A stretch of 64,000 nucleotides of DNA, taken from the NCBI GenBank assembly GCA_017654735.1, contig JADPYG010000088.1, positions 2,480,001 to 2,544,000 on the forward strand, written 5' to 3'. The notes below the pieces were generated by a model. It had not been told where the DNA came from, searched no databases, and saw only the letters and a program-made list of their open reading frames with translations. This document shows, piece by piece, positions 10,830-22,543 of this stretch. Positions within the stretch are counted from its first letter, which is position 1; each line of letters begins with the position of its first letter. Made by a program: the position numbers and the translations under genes. This DNA comes from Vishniacozyma victoriae (Eukaryota; Basidiomycota; Tremellomycetes; Tremellales; Bulleribasidiaceae).

Positions 10830-12570
10830 TCACCCAACTCGACATGACCATGCATGCTGAGCAGGGTCGTTGTCGAGTGATTCGGGTGATCCGGGTAACT
10901 CGGACGGTTTAGCATCTTCGGTAGCTCGAGACTTGGCTTCAGCAGGTGTCGATGGCGAGACCAGAATCGGAGATGGCATGGGAAAGTTGTCGGAGTTGAA
11001 ACTCGAGTCACTCAAGTCGAGACGGAGTTGACCATCGATAGTAAAGCTCTCCCATCGTTCTCCGCTTACGATCCATCCTCGGAATGGAGGGAGATTGGTC
11101 AGGTCGTCCTCAGATGACCCGGCTGTTTGGAGTTCACCACATTTCTCGAAATGAGGTTGGATGGCTGGGGATCTGAGATGACCTCGGAGGAGGGTCTTGA
11201 CGTATTGATAGTTCGAGTCGTCTGGGTGTTTGAGCTCATAGTAGGTGATGTCTCGCGATGGGAACCTGTAAATTAGTTGAACCACCTTGCGGAATAGGAA
11301 GAGGCACGTACTCGTAGTTATCCGGATCTACCTGATTGAGAGTTTCCCGAAGGTGAATGAAAGCAGTCATGAGCTCGAGCTTGCAGAGCTTGGACCTCGC
11401 CTTCCAGCTGAGAGGAGAATGACCGGGTAGTCTCCATACCCCACCCTGCCTGCCGCCATTGACGATGACTTCGGGTGCGGAGGTGCAAAGTGGGACGTAG
11501 GAAATACAGACGGTCGAGGTCGAAGGCGGAATCTCGGATGCGGCCGAGATGGCAGCTTTGGAGTATGGGAAATCGATGGAGGTGAAGATGACTTCGGGTT
11601 TCTGAAGTCGGTAAGGTCGGGGAAGGCGGTCTGACATCAGCATAGACATGGGACGAATAGGATCTACGCACCTTCCATCTTTTCAATCCGGCCCCAGATA
11701 GCACGTTGAATCTCGGGTTTGATCAACTTTCTCAATGCCTCATCCTTGGGCCCAGTCTCTAGAACACCACCAACAACCACACCCGTAAGATAGACAGGTT
11801 CAAACAGAGGTTCAAGTAATGCCCCTTGAAGGCCCAAGACTGACCATGTTGCAATCTTGTCTGAACAAGAGAAACTGATTGTTGGAGGTGAATCGGCTCG
11901 ACCGGGTTTAGTTCGAATAGCACCATAGTTCTCGTAGCCGTTTCGACCTCGTACGGCTGATCCGGGAGCGGTGAGTGGGACTTCCTCGAGAGCTTTGATA
12001 GCTGCCATTTCGGCATCTTGGTGTAGTGCCGTATGGAGGGTTGAAGCATCGCCGCACTACTTATCAGCGGGGAGACGATGAGGTGGGGGTGAGACTTACA
12101 GGTAGAGCAGAGATGTAGAGCCAGACTTCGACTCCATCTCTCAGACCGAATTTACCGTTGACCCATTCAACGACATCTTCATTCTCTGTACCTTTGGCAA
12201 CCCTTGCCGACTCTTCAATGAGCCACCTGACCAGCCCCCGTCTAGCCAAGATCTCGGCATGAGAGTCGTGGATGGTATCGCCTACCGGAGGTAGTTTCGT
12301 AGCGGGCAGTACCTTTACACCAGTACCCAACGAGACGGGGAGTACGCGGGTACTATCGATAATCTCCAGACCAGGCATGAGTTCGGTATATGTATGAATG
12401 ACGAGAGAGATGGTAGCGAGGATCGTCCATTCTTGTTTCCCATTAGCCCTTGTGGTAGGTTTACCATGTCTCGGAAGTTGATTGAATAATTCAATAGACG
12501 TTGAAGTGATTAGATCTGCAAGAGGTTGGGAATGGTGTGAAGAGTATGAGATTGCGTCGAATGCGGTCAT
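10830..12570 (-). CDS. TAD1: tRNA-specific adenosine deaminase 1 (Tad1/ADAT1)
   Basis: Four exons on the minus strand (12100-12570, 11672-12056, 11312-11630, 10830-11265) encode about 536 residues. Tad1 deaminates A37 of eukaryotic tRNA-Ala to inosine. The adenosine-deaminase signatures are visible: [12 protein letters not shown] with the HAE catalytic motif near residue 95, CGDAS at the start of exon 2 and [15 protein letters not shown] in exon 2, supplying the zinc cysteines. The distal part has the LTGVVVGG and [12 protein letters not shown] blocks seen in ADAR/Tad1 deaminase domains. I chose the start [11 protein letters not shown]; an upstream in-frame ATG at 12693 would add a hydrophobic and polyproline segment. 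The acidic, Ser-rich final 60 residues look disordered. Confidence 0.88.
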
Positions 12571-14079
12571 GCTGGATGGCTGGACTTGTCTGTTCTTTAT
12601 GGGTTTAGGCGGGGGTGGAGGAGGATGTGTTGTGGGTTGGTAGTAGTAGAGGAAGGAAGAGAAATGATGAAAGAGAGAGAAGAGAAACGACATTGTGAAC
12701 GAGGAGGGAAGAGGGAAGGGAAGATGGGTTGAATGAAGGTGGTGCGTTGGTTGATTGATATATCAGTTGGCAGTAACGGTAGTCATTTCTCTTCTTCATG
12801 AACATAGTTGAAGGCGGGGTACACACATGGAATCCGGGGTAGATTGTCAGTCTCACTCAAGCAGGAACCAGTGTCAGTCTCTACAACAAGGCTGGGAATC
12901 ATGCGGCGATGTCTCCTGCCGATATGTCAGATCTGTTGAAACTATCGCTTGATGGATAGCGCATATGAATGATGCCACCGACGACTAGGCTTATATCAGC
13001 TACCAAAGAGGCACAAGAGAGAGGAACGAACAATCTACAATGCAAAGTGTCTCAGCTATAAAAAGTGGCGTTACGCTAAATCAAACCTGGAAACTATTTG
13101 CTACTTAGCTATCAAGAACCCTTGCTAACATGCTGCTAAAGCATGATGACGAGCAGCCCAAAGCGCTCCGAATAAACCTTGCATCAGAGATTGGATTGAA
13201 GATTCTATTGTTCTGATTGTGTATGCTATTGCGACTTTCGGGGTACCGCTTCTGCCTCCGGTCGTACGCATTTATCGCTTGGCTGTGCTCTTATCGCCAT
13301 TTCGAACCACAGCTTGTCATCGCCTCATTTCCATGGCCGGAGTCGTGTCATGATGGATGCTTCGATAGCTTCGCATACGCCATCAGACCCCGCTAATCTA
13401 TCCTCTACATGACCTAGTCGTTCACGTATCGCTCACCGTTATCGCGGCAATGGGTTTGTTTATCAACTCGAGAAGGTAGTGTATAACGTGTTGTAGGGTC
13501 CGTCCGGCATTGACCCTATTTTGAAAATTGCCGTAGCGTGCAAGGACCCGATACAGCTCTGATGCATTGGATGACACATTGTAAGGTCCAAGGGTTACTT
13601 CTAAAATCCCGGAGATTACCCTTTCTGTTTATGGCTCAGGGATGGGGCGTGTTTTTCAACAACCCTGTAAACTTGTGATGCCCGAACTGCGTGGGAAGTA
13701 GTATTTCATACTCTTTCACCTACTTATCTGTATATATCCCATCCCATAGACATTCTTTATATTCCTTACGTTCTATCAAAACATTCGTGTTCTCCTCCCT
13801 TCAAGCCACCACCTGTTTGGACTCTATCATCGAACTCTAATCAAATACTTCCCGCTGCTCCCATTCCCCCTTCGGCCTCATATTTTGGTCAAACTACATC
13901 AGCCACCGATCAATAGTCTCCTTGGCAGTTTCAACACTAGTCTCACTCGATAAATAGATTGTCGCAACTACATCAACTACAAACCTACCTCTAGATCATA
14001 CTCGACCACATCTTCGCGTGTCACCACCTAGCGAAACCTACTACAACACCTTCGACCCTAACCATACCAACTATACCCC
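12571..14079. other. Long divergent intergenic region, TAD1 / Cpl1-like gene
   Basis: About 1.5 kb without a supportable gene. The right third (about 13700-14079) turns pyrimidine-rich with several ACTACA/CAACTA stretches and looks like the promoter and leader of the secreted-protein gene. The middle shows no repeats or RNA fold that I can defend. A region this long in a compact genome suggests extensive control of the secreted-protein gene. Confidence 0.45.
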
Positions 14080-14721
14080 ATGTTCCCACGACTTCCACCA
14101 GCAATCACGAGCCTCGTGTTCATATTCCTACTTGCCGCACCAGCTCTCTCTACACCACTACCCGACGATGCACCTGCACCTGCACCAGCCCTGAACGACG
14201 CCCCAACCAAACTTCAACCTCGTCAAGCATCTCAACCATCGCGTCGAATGGGTCAACGTCGATCCAAGAAACCAGAACCAATGAAGCAAAAGGATTACTC
14301 GTCCTTCCTATGTCCTGGAGGATCAGTCGCTTGCCCAGTCCCACCTGCATCTTTCGAGGAGATCACACCGGAATCAGCAGCTACCTTGGGTGGAAGTCTC
14401 AACAGTTTGGCGGATTGGTTCAAGATTGGTTTCGAGTGTATTGAATTGGCTACCGAGTTGAACTCTTGTGGTGGATGTTTGGCCCTAGGTCAAGGGTGAG
14501 TACATTTCACCATTATACAAGACGACAGCTAACAGTATAGACAAGATTGTTCAACAATAGCAAATGCCAGAGCAACAGGATGTGATGCCGGCGAATGTCA
14601 AGTCTACTCCTGTTTCGATGGATACGTTGTCACGCCCGATCGAAAACAATGTGTGAAGAAAGGATCAGTCGTACCACCCACACCGGTCACGGCTTTCACT
14701 CAGCTAGTACTCGAGGAATAA
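14080..14721 (+). CDS. Secreted cysteine-rich Cpl1/PriA-like protein
   Basis: Two exons (14080-14495, 14541-14721) encode 198 residues. The first 24 residues form a clear signal peptide with a SLVFIFLLAAPALS core. A Pro/Ala-rich and then basic segment with dibasic sites (RR, KK) suggests Kex2 processing. The C-terminal 100 residues carry the cysteine pattern of the basidiomycete PriA/Cpl1 family: SFLCPGG, ACPVP, FECIELATEL, CGGCLALGQ, CDAGECQVYSC and the final QCV. In Cryptococcus neoformans a member, Cpl1, is secreted and influences host macrophages; whether this copy is an orthologue or a paralogue cannot be decided here. The cysteine count and spacing, not overall identity, carry the assignment. 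Confidence 0.78.
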
Positions 14722-15017
14722 GCGTAGATTGATGTAGGAATTCAAATTGTTTCAAATGGACATTATAGATAAGCTTTATATACTGTATCAATAGATTAAA
14801 TTCGGACACTTTCACCTTTGGTAGATTATCAGCTAGGCATATGTATACCTACTGCAACGATCATGAGCGATAGTGCACAATAAGCCGCGTCGAATGGAAA
14901 TGACACTGCCTCAAAGCTATAGTACGGACAGAATGGATGATGACGCAAAAGGCACTGAACCACCTAATTGCTATTCTACACTGGTATCTTATCTACATTA
15001 CTCCAGTGCATACAATC

Positions 15018-18000
15018 ATGTACTCGAGTGACTTCAGACACCCCTCGGGCGTAAGTAAACGGGCCACTGCATACATATGCTACAGACACTGACAGTTAGC
15101 AATTCCAAGTACGGCCAATCATATCAAATGAATCATTTCATTACGTCCTCGAGACGTCCGGCATGAGTCGGAATCCAGAGTACGTCCTCCCACTTGTATC
15201 CAAATCAGGGCTGATGATAGATATGTCAAAGCTGTCATTAGAAGCTACATAGAAGTCAAACAAGCTAGAGGAAGAACGGCACAGCAAATAGGTTGGAAAC
15301 TAGAGCTGCTAGAAAGGGAGGTATGTCATCCCTACTCACACCCAAAGCATGACTAAGTCTAGCTCCCCCAACACGCCCATTCGTTCATTGCTGTACGTGC
15401 AGAAAAACGATTGCCACGATCAAGGATCCTCGCGAATGTCGATACCCCCCGCCTGGCCCGAGCGACTACCCATACGCCCAATACAAACACTAGGCAGAGT
15501 TTACAAGAACAATACATCCTTTCACCAGCTGCCAATCGACTTCCGTTCAGAGCAGTATCGTCCGCAAACATCCGAACTACTCGTGCTTCGAGTGTCTCGG
15601 CTGCTCCATCCTCACCTGTTCAAGCTTCGACTTATGTAAATCCCCCGCAGGCTGTGAACCCGGAAGATAGTGAGGAATTACCTCCTCCGCCTTATGCTAG
15701 TGAAGATCCGGAACCGGAAGCTACGAGGGATCTACAAGTTCGTTTGGCGGCGGAAGCGCAGGCTGCTGGGAATTTGAATTTACCAGAGGCTAGTGCGAGG
15801 ACGGAGAATGAAAGTCAAGGGAATAACGAGAGTAACCAAGCAGATGAGGTTTCAAATCGCCAGGAGACATCCACGCCAGGGACCGCAGTTCACGCTCCAC
15901 CGCCTGGAGCACCTCCTGTTCACTCTCCTCCTCCAGGACCGCCACCGTCTTCTTCGCTACAGAGACGAGAATCAAGAAGGTCCGAACATCAACCGTCCAC
16001 TCCACCTACTGATCCGGAAGAAGCTCGAATATGGGAGGATTCACAATTGGAAGAAGCTATGCGAATCAGCAGAGCGTCCGAAAGGGAACGACTAGAATTA
16101 GAAGAAGCTATGCGATTGTCACTAGCTGAGTCAGAGCCTCAGCAGTCGAATAATGCGATCGAAGGATACAATCCCGCAATGTTTGAAGGGAACCCAGACA
16201 ACGATTCAGGACCATCATCAAGGAGGATAAGCTCTTATAACCCCGCTAGCCAACTTGAAGGGAATCACAGAAGGGCGGCTAGTGATACATACTCTCGCAC
16301 CCCCACCGAAAACGTCACGACGGGGATGGATCATTTGACTATTCCCGATACTTGGCAAGCTGGATCCTCGGGTCAAGAACAAGGGAATTTGATGGATGAC
16401 GATTTCGGATCTATCGATTTCAAACAACCTGCGTTGGCTCCACAGAGGACAGGAGCTGTATTGCAGAGTAAGAATCCATTCTTGTCTCCTGGAGAGCGGG
16501 ACATGGATTCGCAGTCAAGTAGCTTTATTCAGCCCTCTAGCTCTCAACCAGGGCAGGAGACGGGGCAAGGCTCACCTGGTATATCACAAAATCCTGCTCC
16601 GGAGGGATCGCCAAGCAACAAGAGATTACCTACCATCCCTGGATCCCACCCAGCCAGTCCGACGATATACGAACCACCTCCCGGTCCACCACCCACAGTC
16701 GAGAACAAAAGCTACCTCCCACCTTTACCTCCTCGACAACCTACAATACCAGTTGAAGGCTCGCCAAGTAACTCATCACCACAAAGTAGACGATTACCGC
16801 CTCGCCCACAAGGTAATGCCCCTGGGCTGCCACAACGAAATATCTCTTCATCCATGTATTCAGCTTCAAATCCCCCTACTTCCTCTTTCCCCGCTCACTC
16901 GCCTCAACCATCGCAATCTTTCTTCCCACCACAACCTTCCCCTAGATCAGGTCAATCAGCGGTGAATCAGGGTACATCGACTCGTCACAATGGTGAAGAA
17001 CCCCTCGAGACGCTGAGGGATTTCCATACCGTGTTCATGGGTACGTCCTTCCTTATCGAGAGTGCTGATGAGCAGTGGACGATAGGTCATCAATGGCCGG
17101 CGAAAAATGGGCCCAAGCTCGAGAAGCGTTAACGGGCGTAGCAGAAACAGCAGCTAGATACGATGATCAAGGAGTCGATATATACTTCATAAATTCAAAA
17201 AGGGTAGGTAAGGAATTAAGAGCCTCTGCGGACGTCGAAGATCTATTCGCGGGTTTAGAACCAAGAGGAACCACCCCGTATGTCCATCCTGTCCAGTCAC
17301 GTGTTGAGCTAAGTGATAGAACTGGATTACGGTTAGAAGCGATTTTGAGGGAATATATGGTCAGGCTGGAACGGTCTCGGATGACTTCTCCTGGACTTGA
17401 GGGTAGGGGTGAAGTCGTAAAACCATTAAATCTGATAGTGGTCACCGATGGCGGTATGTCCCTCTCTCCGCTGTCGTCCCTCGTACTGTCCCCTCACCCT
17501 CTATTTTTGACCCTCTCTATGGGGAGCCATTCTTTCTTTGGCCCCATCTCAGTTGTGGACATAGCTGAGATCATCTAGTTTTCGCTCATCCCGTTATTGC
17601 TCGAATACGCGCAACGACCGTCAACCCCTCTCTCGACCGAACCCAATTACTCGGTATAGCCCCAGGCGACGATGCTGAAAGTGTCTTGATCGCATGTGCA
17701 AAGAGGGTAAGTCCTCCATTTAAAATATCTCGGATCCGGAGCTGACGGTATAGTTGGATAAGGGAGATTTCCCATTATCCCAAGTTGGAGTTCAATTCTT
17801 GCAGATTGGTAACGATTCGGATGTGAGTCTCTACCTGAACGCTTAGGAGAACGGTGAAAAGTACTGATGATAGGCTCGAGAAGCTCTACAGGAGATGGAT
17901 GATCATTTAGCTGAAACTTATGGAGTTCGGGATATGGTTGATACCCTCCATTATAGTGGGGAGATGACGTCCGAATTGATTGTAAAGACCTTATTAGGGG

Positions 18001-18032
18001 GTATAAATAGGCGATTAGATACGATGTCGTAG
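15018..18032 (+). CDS. vWA-domain protein with two UIM-like motifs and a PPxY motif
   Basis: Nine exons (15018-15050, 15100-15179, 15221-15320, 15363-17040, 17076-17277, 17320-17453, 17579-17706, 17754-17822, 17874-18032) encode about 860 residues. The long fourth exon is Pro/Ser-rich; it has LPPPPYAS, a WW-domain ligand, and two adjacent ubiquitin-interacting-like helices, SQLEEAMRISRAS and LELEEAMRLSLAES, around 16030-16131. The C-terminal 230 residues are a von Willebrand A domain: VDDRSSMAG, then GTTPTGLRLEAILREYM, then LIVVTDG, and VQFLQIGNDSDA. The metal-site motif is degenerate (D-x-R-x-S instead of D-x-S-x-S). The intron at 17278-17319 was chosen because removal restores the standard TPTG strand. 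The role is probably a ubiquitin-system adaptor, by inference. Confidence 0.8.
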
Positions 18033-18150
18033 TTGTTGAAGTCGATATGCTTGATGCATGCTGCTTATGCAATGCACCACCTCAGCCTCCAATTACAAGT
18101 ACTAATTCGCTGGAAAAGAAGGACCGAAATCAGTCGCGCCTCCACTTTGG

Positions 18151-18852
18151 ATGTCACCACCACATCATGTTCCCTTGACAATGCTAATACGCTCAATAAG
18201 GAGATCAACAGTCGATATAGGCCGTGCATTCGAATTACACTGCCTAAAATTCCTCACTGAGCAACTACACATGTCATTGACTCAAGTGGGAGGAGCGGGG
18301 GATGGCGGAGTGGATCTAAGAGGATGGTGGACTATCCCAAAAGGTCCTACCTCGATGAACGAAGGGAGGAGATTGAGGGTTTTGGGTCAATGTAAAGCTG
18401 AGAGAAAAGCACTTGGACCTAGGACAGTGAGGGAGTTGGAGGGGGTCATGGCTCATCAACGAGGTGCGCCTACCCATTTCAATCTAAAGAAGTGGGAGCT
18501 AATGATAGATCCGGAGGTGCCAGATGCTTTGGCGATCCTGCTATCCCAATCTGGGTTCTCCCCCAAAGCGATGATTCACGCAACCCGATCTTCGACACCA
18601 CTCCTTCTAGTCCACCTGCCCGGTGGTCAATTGCCCACGAGCCCCATTGACGAGGAAGGACAGGGGATAGAGGTCGAAGGAGCGATTTGGAATTCGGCTC
18701 TAGGTGGACCTACTGGTTTATTAGGTGGTGGGATGGAATTGAGGAGAGAAATACTTGATCATAGTGGTGTTGATAGCATTACGGGGGATTCGAAAGTGAA
18801 GGCTAGAGTTGGGATTTGGTATAATGGCAAGAGGTTTACTGGTATGTTTTAA
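18151..18852 (+). CDS. RRG7: Rrg7/DUF2034 family mitochondrial protein
   Basis: A single frame of 233 residues. Rrg7 proteins localise to mitochondria and are required for respiratory growth in yeast; their fold resembles Mrr-type restriction endonucleases. Here the family core is plain: FELHCLKFLTEQLHMSLTQVGGAGDGGVDLRGWW, then LRVLGQCKAER, then GPRTVRELEGV. The acidic GVDL and the QCK motif correspond to the PD-(D/E)xK catalytic core. A short basic LIRSIRRS segment could act as an import signal. Codons upstream of the ATG are open only back to about 18104, so a small 5' exon cannot be excluded. It starts 118 bases after the vWA gene and faces TGS1 tail-to-tail across 92 bases. Confidence 0.8.
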   Translation: MSPPHHVPLTMLIRSIRRSTVDIGRAFELHCLKFLTEQLHMSLTQVGGAGDGGVDLRGWWTIPKGPTSMNEGRRLRVLGQCKAERKALGPRTVRELEGVMAHQRGAPTHFNLKKWELMIDPEVPDALAILLSQSGFSPKAMIHATRSSTPLLLVHLPGGQLPTSPIDEEGQGIEVEGAIWNSALGGPTGLLGGGMELRREILDHSGVDSITGDSKVKARVGIWYNGKRFTGMF

Positions 18853-18944
18853 GGCTAGGATCGATGTACGAATAAGATATCACTCTCATGTATTGTACAT
18901 ATGCATTGCATAGCATCATCATATTATATCGTCGTTATTACAGT

Positions 18945-20356
<1,412 letters not shown>

Positions 20357-20604
20357 CTCGAGGACTGTATGATTTGAATGAAAGTACAACACACTCAAAG
20401 TCAAAATGAAGATTGAGTTGATCAAAATATCTTGATTTGCGCGAATGATTTTTCTTGTTTCTACCGTACTTGTACATTGTTGCAATACAATAACTGATTC
20501 ATACCAAGATACAACAATCCAAGAGCTACAACATAATATAGCAGGCTTCCAAGGACCAGCTCGTACAACCTCTTTTTTATCCCTACTGACCTCCAATACA
20601 GGGC

Positions 20605-22061
20605 TTAAGCGATAGTTTTGGGTGAAACGGAGAAATCAACAAATGAAGCTGATCGATCATCATCCGCTTGATAACATCCATAAATCGATTCAGTAGGTGA
20701 TCGATATGTCACCCGTCTGTCTGAAGAGGTGGAAGCGATAAAGTCCGGCGTCAAGAGAGTCGAGGTAGGGACGGGTACTTCGAGTGTGGTTTCTGGGACT
20801 GGTTTTCGCTGTTTCATCAGCTCGAGTCTCAAGGAGAAGAGGAATGATGTACTTTTGGTGGGTTTGGAGATGCTGAGAGCATTGCGGAACCGACTGTACT
20901 CGTGTCGACGGACTCGGTAAATGGGTCGATTGCCTCTGGTACAGATAGATTTACTGGGTCCGGAGCGGCAGCAGCTGCAGCAGCTGCAGGGGGGTGGAAT
21001 GGGTACGCGGAGGTATTGATCCTCTCTCTACTACTACTGCTTTTCAAAGAATGAGTGAGAGCATGAACCTGTTGAGGTTGATCCACTTCATCCTGATATA
21101 GATCATCGTCGAAGGGTGAAATGGCATTCTGATCTTCTTCCTCCCCATCTAGATCCACTTCAAACATCTCCGCTAGGGATGAATCATTCGTATTCCTCTC
21201 TTCTGCCATTTGACTTTCAATCCTGGGTTCAAGTTTCACAGTAGGTTTCTTAGTCAACATTGTATAATTCGGTTTAACGTGCTGATCGTAAATAACTTCT
21301 CCAGTCGGTGCGATTGTCGAAGGTCCAGCGTAAACCTCATGAGGCAGACCTTGCGGTTGTCCATGAAAGAATGTCGGAACGGTAAATGAAGCTTCTTCCC
21401 TTGTAATTGCCGGAGGTGGGAAAGATGGGATATGAGAATCATTCGCCGCTCTAGCTTTGACTGAGTCCTCATAATCCTTTAATCTCTTCCAAATCTTATC
21501 AGGACCAGTTTTGAACGTTAATCTCCTACTCCATCTACCTTTCCCATAATCCCCAAATCCAGTATTGGGGCGTGTTCCCTTCTCTCTCGTTCCCTCCTCT
21601 TCGTTGGATAGGTTCTTTTCTGATTTTTCAGCTCGAGATCGGCGGCGGAGTCGAGCTCCGTAGAGACAGAGACACATCCCCAATAGTAGAGCTGCAAAGA
21701 CGGAAGGGATGATGATTTTGTACGAGTTTGACATGGCATCTGCAGCTTCTTCCAGAGTGACAGGGCTGGAGGTAGCGCTAGGGACGTATGACGATGGGGC
21801 AGGCATCGTAGAAGACGAAGTCGAGCTCGAAGTCGAAGAATCGTCGAGTGACGATTTCGACAAGGGAGAAACGAATGAGGACGAGGATGACGAGGGAATA
21901 GGGGAAGAAGTAGGAATGGCAGTGAGGGTAGTAGGTAACTCCGTCACAGTGATAAACGTCCCAGAAGCGGCCGGCGCGTTTAGGACAGTAGCTGAATCGA
22001 GGGGGAGGATAGTCGAAGCGCGATGGCGCCAGTAAGATGATAGTGGGGCTGCGGTAGACAT
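20605..22061 (-). CDS. Single-pass membrane protein with Ser/Thr-rich outer region, unknown
   Basis: Two exons (20853-22061 and 20605-20808, minus strand) encode about 470 residues. The first 110 residues are dominated by Ser, Thr and Pro, suited to O-glycosylation, although no cleavable signal peptide is evident. One membrane helix follows (YKIIIPSVFAALLLGMCLCL) with a strongly basic flank GARLRRRSR, so the remaining 330 residues are probably cytosolic. That part has acidic patches and a nine-residue alanine run (20972-20996) next to prolines. The layout resembles fungal cell-surface sensors of the Wsc/Mid2 type, but no cysteine-rich WSC domain is present, so I do not assign it. Splicing at 20809-20852 removes an in-frame stop and reaches a further 68 codons. 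Confidence 0.72.
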
Positions 22062-22543
22062 TGTTGGAATGTATATCTAATCTAGAACAATGGTTTTAGG
22101 GATATGTCAATGAGCGTGATAGATTGGGGAAAAGGTGAAGGGAAGATGTGGGTATCGAGTGTTAATATAGGTAAGCAAGCATTGTTTGGGTCAGATGATC
22201 TGGGTCCTTGTCGTTGAGACAATATAAACCTTTTGACATCCAAAGATCGCGTCAGTAGGATCACGAACCGCTCACACAGTGTGAAACAACCTTACTGACG
22301 GCACGCTGTGAATATATGAACCGACAATTGTCTCGCTGGTCAATGTAGTGAGACATGTAATTCCACACCGGTGAAACGCTCTTATAAACAGATTCATACG
22401 CCCTTTTGGCTTGCTGCTTAATATTCTCTTCGTACGACGCGGGGTAGCATTAATGTTTCACAGTCACGAGACGAGACGGACTGTATGGTCAGCTGATAGA
22501 TCTTGGAGCAATGTGGTTACTTACATCACTAGATGCGAATTGC
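22062..22543. other. Intergenic region upstream of the membrane-protein gene
   Basis: The segment holds the promoter of the minus-strand membrane-protein gene and the 3' flank of the RRM gene. It has several purine-rich direct and inverted short repeats near 22270-22380 but no gene. Confidence 0.4.
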
